Positions 9,219-16,600 of a stretch of 64,000 nt of DNA are shown here, piece by piece; position 1 is the stretch's first letter; each line of letters begins with the position of its first letter. Source of the stretch: Caldifarciminota bacterium. GTDB taxonomy: Bacteria > Hydrothermota > Tepidihabitantia > Tepidihabitantales > Tepidihabitantaceae. The notes under the pieces were generated by a model. It did no database searches, was not told where the DNA came from, and was given only the letters and a program-made list of their open reading frames with translations. The stretch is from NCBI GenBank assembly GCA_026418295.1, contig JAOABP010000002.1, forward strand, positions 262,110 through 326,109. The letters are read 5' to 3'. A program made the position numbers and the translations under genes.

Positions 9219-10101
9219 ACTTTTCCCCTGCCAGACGTTCAACCGCCACCGCCGCAGTTTTCGCTGGTGTACCCTTGATTACTACCGCAAGCTGATGCTC
9301 TCCCCCGGTTAATTCAATGACTAGCGCCTTCTCAGTTGATGGTATAACCCCGGTTGCTTCCTGATATCGTGCTCCCAACTCCGGTCTTACGCGAAAGCTG
9401 CGTTCTTTAAGCAGTGTATCTTTAGTTTTCACTTCTACGAGAAAATTCTGGTAACCGGTCATTGTCGGATCATAATCAATTCGAAACCGCAGTCTGATTC
9501 GACACGGACCGGAAACGGTAAAGCGGAATGGTGTGTAAGTTTTAATCGGGTAATAGAGAGAATCAATTCGATTCTCCCTGGCAGTATCCGAAAACACGAG
9601 GGTTAACGGCGACAAGAAATTCAATCTCAAACGTTCCCACGCCCGTGGTGCCTGGAAACGAAAGCGAACCGCAACCGTTTCGGCAGAGGCGCTGTCCAGT
9701 AACAGTCTGAATCCGGGCACAGCTGAGGTCAATCGCAGATAACAGGAACGCCATCTGCCGACGATCTGACCGGCCGGTCCCTGCGTGGAGCGGGAAGCGG
9801 TTGTCTGAAATCGCAATCGACGGACCGAATCCGCCGTGATAATGCTCAAATTGTACCATCCCGCAGGACCGGATTTACCTTTCCGCCCCAACCACAGCCT
9901 GGTATAAATACGGACCCAGACACCGGTATCAGGAATACCAGTCACTGTAAAATCAGCGAACTGATTTTTTGCCAGCAGATAATAATTCACAGCAACCGGA
10001 CGCAGCACCTGCAGTTTTACCTGTCTGATGTCTGAATTAGATAAAATCTGAACCGCGGATGTAATGTTGGCAAAAATTAAGAAAATCCCTAACCCCTTCA
10101 T
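9211..10101 (-). CDS. Exported protein of unknown function between pgsW and the barrel gene
   Basis: The protein has 296 residues with a signal peptide (MKGLGIFLIFANITSAVQ) and no other membrane segment. The rest is beta-rich and Arg-rich (VRIYTRLWLGRKGKSG, RIRLRFRIDYDP) and ends in a short beta domain. It has no cysteine motif, repeat or catalytic signature that I recognise. Its start overlaps the stop of pgsW (4 nt) and its end overlaps the barrel gene. A basic periplasmic protein made with an anionic-polymer synthase and an outer-membrane protein could be a periplasmic adaptor; that is inference only. Confidence 0.6.
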   Translation of the reverse strand: MKGLGIFLIFANITSAVQILSNSDIRQVKLQVLRPVAVNYYLLAKNQFADFTVTGIPDTGVWVRIYTRLWLGRKGKSGPAGWYNLSIITADSVRRLRFQTTASRSTQGPAGQIVGRWRSCYLRLTSAVPGFRLLLDSASAETVAVRFRFQAPRAWERLRLNFLSPLTLVFSDTARENRIDSLYYPIKTYTPFRFTVSGPCRIRLRFRIDYDPTMTGYQNFLVEVKTKDTLLKERSFRVRPELGARYQEATGVIPSTEKALVIELTGGEHQLAVVIKGTPAKTAAVAVERLAGEKYE

Positions 10102-11189
10102 ACTGCCTCCTGCTCCTCTTCGGATTTAACCCCCAGATAGAATTCAATATCATAACGGACAACAAAAATCAGAAGCGCTATCAGGATTGCCGAAAATATG
10201 ACCGCCAGACCGACCGAATAGCGACGTTCAAAGAAAAGCCGGCCACGACCAATCTCGGGCAACGGTTCGGGTGCTACTGGCAAACGGTAATCAAGGGCAA
10301 TGCGACTGGGTTTGGCAATGTGGATTACCCGCCGACCCGATTTGATAAATTCAGCGACAATCCCGCTGCCCGCCTTTGCATGCCGGTCTGAAAATATTCT
10401 GGTCGGCAGTTTCAGAAGCGGATCGCCGGAGTTGGTAACCGGTAACCCCACCGCAATCAGCAAACGACACCGTCTGAAAACTTCCATGCGACTATTTATT
10501 GCCTGTCTTAAAGATTCGGGGCTCAGCAACGGAATGGACAATGAATCAGCGATCTGCCTCAATATGCTTCTCCCTTCGGGAGAAATCCCCCTGCCATCAT
10601 CTGCCTCCCCACCGACAGTCGCCAGCCTGGTTGTGTATTCCCAGATTCCCGCATCGCGAAGCAATCGTTCCAGTTCCAGCCAGGTAAAACCGGGCCAGTT
10701 TGCACCCCACATCCCGGCACTTTGTGCTGTGACAATGACCGGGATCAGCTTCAAAGTTCTCACCGCTGCCAGCACCTGAACATTTAATGCTGGATAAGTT
10801 CCATCCCAGTTAATCGCCACTGTATCATCAGCCTTAGCCCCTGCCCGAACTAAAAGTTCGATCAAAGCCGCACTGAAATTCGGATTAGTGACGGTCAAAG
10901 CGTCACTCAGATCACTGCGACCATAGGTTACCGGCGTGTATTGAAGCCCGATCAGACCGGTTCCGTTGGGATCGTTTACGCTGTCAATCGGCAATTCCAG
11001 TCTCGTGACCCGGTAATTTTTGATTATACCGAAAGCCTGAGCAGAAAGCTGTGCCGCTTGGAGCTTCTCAGAATATAAACGGGCCTTGACGAAGCGCGCG
11101 GTCTTCAGTTCGGAGTAGAATAAAATCAGCGCCAGTAACGCCAAACTGGCGATAACCCAGCGATTTACCTTTCCCCGGCGCCGCCGCAT
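10098..11189 (-). CDS. pgsW: Poly-gamma-glutamate system protein, PgsW-like
   Basis: This 363-residue protein has one N-terminal membrane segment (about 13-27), a large extracytoplasmic domain and a second membrane segment near the C-terminus (about 325-347) with a short acidic tail. Text such as GLIGLQYTPVTYGRSDL, TVAINWDGTYPALN and SAGMWGANWPGFTW fits the poly-gamma-glutamate system protein family found beside pgsB and pgsC in several lineages. Its exact role in polymer assembly or export is not established. It sits directly after pgsC with a 1-nt stop/start overlap. No CapA/PgsA-type gene is visible in the window, so PgsW may replace it here. Confidence 0.8.
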   Translation of the reverse strand: MRRRRGKVNRWVIASLALLALILFYSELKTARFVKARLYSEKLQAAQLSAQAFGIIKNYRVTRLELPIDSVNDPNGTGLIGLQYTPVTYGRSDLSDALTVTNPNFSAALIELLVRAGAKADDTVAINWDGTYPALNVQVLAAVRTLKLIPVIVTAQSAGMWGANWPGFTWLELERLLRDAGIWEYTTRLATVGGEADDGRGISPEGRSILRQIADSLSIPLLSPESLRQAINSRMEVFRRCRLLIAVGLPVTNSGDPLLKLPTRIFSDRHAKAGSGIVAEFIKSGRRVIHIAKPSRIALDYRLPVAPEPLPEIGRGRLFFERRYSVGLAVIFSAILIALLIFVVRYDIEFYLGVKSEEEQEAV

Positions 11190-11632
11190 TACACACCCCC
11201 GCCGGAAATAACCAGAATTACCAACCGCGTCAGCACTGCGGCAAGTATCATGCTGGAAAGGGTTTCAACCACCCCCTGACGGTTCATCCAGTAAGCGATA
11301 AGTCCGGGAATGACATATCCGATGACACTCAGATCCAACCGCAGGGAATCTAACGTTACCGGAGGGAAAATTTTAGTAATATACCCCAGAAGATATCCGA
11401 TCAATATACCTAAAAGTAACATCCTCCTTCCAAACACCAGCATAACCTTTGACAAAACTCTGATTACGAGAAACGTTACGATGGCAACCAGTACAGTAGC
11501 AATGATCCGGACCGGTTCAGTCAGCATCAGCGCAATGTAGCCGGGAACGACAATTCCTCCGGCAGCAAGCCCGATTGTCTCGGTTAATAAAAAAGAAACG
11601 AGCATGCCCAGACCGATCGTTTCTATTATCAT
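11189..11632 (-). CDS. pgsC: Poly-gamma-glutamate synthesis membrane subunit PgsC/CapC
   Basis: This 147-residue, almost wholly hydrophobic protein has about four to five membrane helices. It begins MIIETIGLGMLVSFLLTETIGLAAGG and contains GGIVVPGYIALML, as in CapC/PgsC. In characterised systems PgsC forms the membrane synthase core with PgsB. Its length matches the family. It overlaps pgsB by 4 nt (ATGA) and pgsW by 1 nt, as expected of subunits made in fixed ratio. Confidence 0.9.
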   Translation of the reverse strand: MIIETIGLGMLVSFLLTETIGLAAGGIVVPGYIALMLTEPVRIIATVLVAIVTFLVIRVLSKVMLVFGRRMLLLGILIGYLLGYITKIFPPVTLDSLRLDLSVIGYVIPGLIAYWMNRQGVVETLSSMILAAVLTRLVILVISGGGV

Positions 11633-12789
11633 CGCTCCTCACTTTTGCTTACAAAACAGTTAATCAGTTTTTCTCCATAGCCTACAGTATTACCAGTGGC
11701 AAAGATTAAAGCAGCCTGTTCAACCAAGCTCCATACACGGTCATAGACAACTGCCGGATCGATCTCTCCGCCAAGATCAATTATCTTCTCTCGGGTGACT
11801 CCCACCTGAATTGCGCGATGAACAAATACACCTGTTAGCCCGCCAGTGACGACCAGATAATCATATTCCCAGTCTTTTACCAGCTCAGCGAGCTGGCGTG
11901 AGCGGTCTGCCCGGTCACGGCGACAATTCACAAGCACAATCCGGTGATTATTCCGGTTCCTGACCATTTGCCAGAGCATCCCGATTGAATCCGGATCATT
12001 GGCGGCAAGTGTGTTCACCAGCTCCAAAATTTTGCCGCGGTCGGTGATCCGGTAGATCCGCATGACACCCGAATCTGGGAGGCTGCGCTGCATCCCGGCA
12101 AGCGCTGTTTTACGTTCAACCCCCAGGCTTGCGCATACTGCCAGAGCAAGCGCCACATTTTCCTTGTGTTCAACATAGGAAAAGCCGGCAATTTCCTCAT
12201 CACTTACAGTCCGAGGATCCGTTACCGTCATTTCTACCCCTGGCCGCAAATGCTGTTTGAGAATTTTCAGGGGTGTGCCCCGTTCGGCAGTAAAAAACCT
12301 GCCCTTCAGGGGAATGGTATTGCTTAACGCCCGGGCTACATCCAACACTGTCGGACCCATTACATCAAGGTGGTCTGCCCGCACATTGGTTATCACACCA
12401 TGGGTGGGTCTGATCAGCATCCGGTTTTCCACCCGCTGATATTCCGGAACCAGTGCCATACACTCGATCACGAGCACCTGTGCCTGATAATGTCGTGCCA
12501 GCCGGACAATTCTCAACTCCTCAATAATATTTGCCTTGCCCAGACGCCGCACCGGATATTCTTCATCATCACCAATTATAAATCTCGGCTTCGTTCCGGT
12601 AACTTTAGCGACCACCCGATAACCACCTGCCCTAAGGCCCGCAGCAATCAAACGCGTCACTGACGATTTACCCCTTGTGCCGTTGACCTGTACCCGGATC
12701 GGAATTGTTCTGAGATTACGGAGATGAAGCTGGTACTCCACAATACCCCATCCGACAAATATCAGCACCAGAAGGAGGAGTAAAAACAT
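11629..12789 (-). CDS. pgsB: Poly-gamma-glutamate synthase ATP-dependent ligase PgsB/CapB
   Basis: This 386-residue protein belongs to the Mur-ligase-like amide ligases. It has an N-terminal membrane anchor (MFLLLLLVLIFVGWGIVEY), a P-loop VNGTRGKSSVTRLIAAGLR (about 34-52), and the HxGVITNVRADHLDVMG segment typical of CapB. It adds glutamate to the growing polymer with ATP. It leads the operon; a near-consensus promoter lies 11 nt upstream and no SD precedes the ATG, so it is probably translated from an almost leaderless mRNA. The actual polymer in this organism is unknown. Confidence 0.93.
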   Translation of the reverse strand: MFLLLLLVLIFVGWGIVEYQLHLRNLRTIPIRVQVNGTRGKSSVTRLIAAGLRAGGYRVVAKVTGTKPRFIIGDDEEYPVRRLGKANIIEELRIVRLARHYQAQVLVIECMALVPEYQRVENRMLIRPTHGVITNVRADHLDVMGPTVLDVARALSNTIPLKGRFFTAERGTPLKILKQHLRPGVEMTVTDPRTVSDEEIAGFSYVEHKENVALALAVCASLGVERKTALAGMQRSLPDSGVMRIYRITDRGKILELVNTLAANDPDSIGMLWQMVRNRNNHRIVLVNCRRDRADRSRQLAELVKDWEYDYLVVTGGLTGVFVHRAIQVGVTREKIIDLGGEIDPAVVYDRVWSLVEQAALIFATGNTVGYGEKLINCFVSKSEER

Positions 12790-12800
12790 TGATAAATAAA

Positions 12801-12829
12801 ATTATATAATTTACCCCACTTAGTGTCAA
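12801..12829 (-). promoter_or_regulatory. Promoter of the pgs/surface operon
   Basis: On the minus strand, TTGACA (12829-12824), a 17-nt spacer and TATAAT (12806-12801) form a perfect sigma-70-type promoter. The -10 box ends 11 nt before the pgsB ATG, so the predicted transcript starts about 5 nt ahead of it and has no room for an SD. It drives the whole nine-gene run of overlapping genes. Confidence 0.8.
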
Positions 12830-13244
12830 TCAATAAACTGACCGCCAATTCCGGCAGGGAATCGCGTATTTTATTAAAATGTCAACCCCAAATTAACTGC
12901 CCTGTTTATAACTATTGTAATTTCATCCAGTTATGTTTATGGGGGCTAGCCCCGGGCTCCCCCTACAGCTGTCCCCCGATTCATTATCAGAGAAATCGGG
13001 GCTGGCATTCTGAAAGTGAAACTCCGGTCTACATTATCCCCGACTGCTCACTGTTCCAAGTTGACTCTCCACCCGATACTTGCGTACATGCTCATGTAAG
13101 TCAACTTACCCGGCACAGTATCCTGCTGGATGGTTTCCTAATTGCGAATCAGGATGCGGATTATATTCAGAATCAGCCTGTGAGCATATTTCCATGTAAC
13201 CTGAACGCGCTTGATTTCTGCGAAATTATAATTTCACTGCGGTA
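12830..13244. other. Non-coding spacer with several inverted repeats
   Basis: About 415 nt between the pgsB promoter and the comEA-like gene; frames through it look non-coding. It holds a 12-nt GC palindrome ggggctagcccc (12942-12953), an 8-bp hairpin ccccgatt/aatcgggg (12974-12981 with 12994-13001), a 9-bp inverted repeat aagttgact/agtcaactt (13058-13066 with 13099-13107) enclosing acatg/catgt, and a perfect 14-nt palindrome gaaattataatttc (13222-13235). None has a U-tract, so none is called a terminator. The GC palindrome recurs at 42473. Confidence 0.5.
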
Positions 13245-13673
13245 TCAACGCGTTTTAATACCCTTTCTCCGAATGGTGGCATCGCCTGTCTGTTCAGTGA
13301 ACTGAGGCCGGGATTCATCATCGCGAACTTGTTTGCAGGTAATGAATTCTTTTAATGCGGCAAATTTCTTCGGACCAATACCTGAGACATTGCAGATTTC
13401 AGCAATATCCTTAAAAGCACCATGTTTTTCCCGGTAACTTACAATTCGCTGCGCCAGTACCGGCCCGATTCCGGGTAAGGCCTCCAGTTGTTCAGCTGTT
13501 GCGGAGTTGATATCAATCACCGTATCTGCCGGCACGGAAGTTGCTCTCTTTAATTCCAGCGGCAATGAGGCAAGTCGGTGCCTTAACTGCCAGCTTTTGA
13601 AAACATTGATCACAGCACCAATCAAAAGTACAGCGCTGAGGAAAATCAGAACTGTTTTCTCCCGTTCATTCAT
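13245..13673 (-). CDS. ComEA-like helix-hairpin-helix protein, membrane-anchored
   Basis: About 142 residues from the ATG at 13673, which overlaps the sprA stop (ATGA). A GTG 21 nt upstream is an alternative. There is an N-terminal membrane anchor (about 7-23), then a double helix-hairpin-helix domain: INSATAEQLEALPGIGPVLAQ and ICNVSGIGPKKFAALKEF. ComEA-family proteins bind DNA at the cell surface for uptake, but stand-alone HhH proteins like this are often annotated only by domain. It is the last gene of the folD-ispA-dxs-sprA operon, and its basic C-terminal tail is probably flexible. Confidence 0.85.
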   Translation of the reverse strand: MNEREKTVLIFLSAVLLIGAVINVFKSWQLRHRLASLPLELKRATSVPADTVIDINSATAEQLEALPGIGPVLAQRIVSYREKHGAFKDIAEICNVSGIGPKKFAALKEFITCKQVRDDESRPQFTEQTGDATIRRKGIKTR

Positions 13674-16600
13674 CAGAATTTGAAAAGGACCCACATACTA
13701 AGGTCCACCCGCTCGTTACTGATGCCGGTAATGCCCTTGGTATAACTGTAGCCGGTATTGAGACCGGCTTCAATTGTGCGGGAAAAGCGGTACGAGGCAC
13801 CAAGGGATGTCGAAGCGGTGTTGTCCCGCTGTTGCGGAACAGTATTGACTTCGCCAGCTTCATTCCATACCGACTGTTGACGAACTGTCTGACCGTAGCG
13901 GAACTGCCAGGTTAAGCTTACATCCTGAGAGAAACGGACATTTCTCAGAAACGGGATTTTCAATCCCTGTGGTGCTGAAAAGGCATATGAAAGAGAACCA
14001 TTTATTCCTTGATTTCTGGTATCAATTTCACTTCTGCCAATGCCACTGGCAGTCAGATATGTTATGGCTAAATTCCGACTGTAACTAAATGCAATGTTCG
14101 AGGAAATCCTTTTCTTCCATGTAGTCTGCCAGGAAATCAGCGGATTAAAATCTGCAGTCCGCGTTTCCCCACGACCAAATACTGCCAGAGTTTCTCCGCC
14201 AGTTGCAACCGGCAGCAGCTCCGCCCGCATACTTGTAACTCGGCGATAATTACTGGTAAGACGGGAGTCGGTGGCTAAAGTTTTAAAGAGATTATGCACC
14301 TTGCCCAAGTTCAGTTCCACCTGAGGCCATACGATATTCTGATCAGCATGGGCACCAAGGATCGCCCGTGTCCTGCTGCGTGTTAAATCATACCCCAGTC
14401 GTGCCGAAAACTCCCGGAATCCGATCCCGCCGGAGAGACGCAGACTGTTATTCAAATCACGAGTGCGATTTACTCGACCGGCCAATGAATCAAGAGGAAT
14501 GGTATCGCTGAAACCAAGCCGGTACTGCCAGGGAGCCACCTGTTGTATTCCGAGGTAATCACTGGAACGGGAAATGGAATAATTAATTTCCAGCGGCTCG
14601 AAGTACTGTGTTATTTCTCGAAAAATCTTCGAGATGTTAATTGATGAAACATTTGATTTTGTGATTGACCCCGAATCGGCAGTGGTGCCGGCAGAATCAG
14701 TAATAACCGGCAGCACAGTACTGTCTCCCGGAATGTTTATCGTCCGTCTGGTGCCGCGCGTCTGCGGTGAACGAATCTGGGACTGCATTGCTGACCGTGC
14801 CTTTAATTCTCTGGATTCAAGCCGTTCAGAAATTTCCGCAATATCGAACGCTGTTCCAATTGTGAGTTCACCGGAATTGGTCAGGTTACGATAGTCAGCG
14901 TATCTGGTTCCGGTCTTGGGACGCTCCTGATTAAATTCACCATCAAATTCTATCGATGGGGTCAGGGCGTCGCCAATTTCGATCTCATAAGCGACACCAA
15001 AGTTTTCACTCCGGCTGGCTTCAGTGCCTAATTGGAGAAACAATACAGTATCCTGAGCACTCACGAGAAGATCTCTTTCTGAATCCCAGCCATAATCAAT
15101 GGACAGATCTTCCACTGGAGAAAAACTGATATCAAAGTTACTGCTGACTCCTTTTCCCCGGGCTGTATCAGCACGAACCGTATCTGAACGGATATCGGTG
15201 CGGGCGCCACTGTTAATACCCAGTCTGATCTCACGGGGAAGCGGATAAAGTTCCTTATCACCGCCGAGCGGGATCTTTAACTCCGGTCTGATACCATAAC
15301 CCCACTGCCAGCCCGTGTAACTGCTTGAATCATAATATGGATAACTGTGATTTCCCGCCCAGCGCCGGCGCCAGGAAAAGTTCATCGCCTCAATAGTATA
15401 GTTTAGAATCTTGTTACCCGATTTCTGCTTGACAAAATTCCCGAGGACAATTTCCTGACTGTGGCTGGCACTGGAACGGGACTCCTGCTGTGCCCCGGTA
15501 AGGCGTAAATCCGGCCAGATCGGCGAATATTTGGGCAAACTGGTCTGACGAGTACGGTTGTAAGTTACTGGAATTGAAATTCCCCACTGGCGGGGCAGAA
15601 TCCGATCAAGGTTTAACCGGATATCTGCTCCCAGATTTTGACTGTAACCTCCAGTCCGCACCCCGCGTGCTTCAGAAAATCGCCGGAAGTTGGGATCGGA
15701 ATAGTTCCACCGCAATCCCAGTGCAACAAAATCACCAAGTTGAACGGCTGTTTGTGCGGTCAGACCGTACCCCGGCTCTTTCCGCGGTGCCGTCAGTCGC
15801 ATATCATCAAACCAGATTCCACCACTTACCTGCTTCTGCTGCCGATTGGCAATACCCAGCGCATTCCAAATGATATTTGACAGGACCGGATTTCCCCGCA
15901 CTGAAAATACATAATCCTGATATCGGACCGAATAGATTGATTCCGGGCGGATATGAAGTGATTCTCTGAGAACCTTTAGTTTGGGAAAAGAATCCAGTGG
16001 AATTACAAATTCAAACCATTTGCCATCTCGGCCTGGTATTTTTCTGCCTGAAGTAATCGGCGCCCGGAATTCGTAGTAATTTATTGAATCGGAACCGAGG
16101 CGGATAAAACATTCAAGTTCGTTCCCGTCATCGTGAACAAAGAAACGCAAGTCCTGGTAATCACGGTAGTCCTCACCACTGGTTGTTGTTTTTACCACCC
16201 ACGCTTGGCGGTTGTAATGTAGATTGTGATAACCCAGCAGCAGCGATGCCTCAGTTTCGATAACTCCGGTAACGTCCCGCTTAAGTTCAAATGGCGAACT
16301 ATAACTGGTGTCTGTCTTCTTGGAAACCTGGGACACCCAGACCTTTTCATTAGTATCAAGTGGTGCGGAATTGCTTGGCGTAATATCGCTGATTCTCGGA
16401 TTACGCCATTTGGTCCCTAAAAATTGCAGACTGAATAATTCAATGGTATCTGTACTGCTGAACCCATCCAGCCATATTCGCACAATTCTGATATCTTCCC
16501 ATTTCGGATTGCCTACTTTGGAGTAAAGTGTACTGTCCCGCAGGGGCAGTCGATACAGTCGCCATCCATTAAATAACGGTGTAGAGTATTTTGTCTCTCC

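Noticed and set aside
12974..13001. Hairpin ccccgatt/aatcgggg as a terminator
   Set aside because: No U-tract on either strand.
12823..13305. 160-codon plus-strand frame in the pgsB-comEA spacer
   Set aside because: No SD or family likeness, runs into the comEA gene in antisense, and covers the palindromes.
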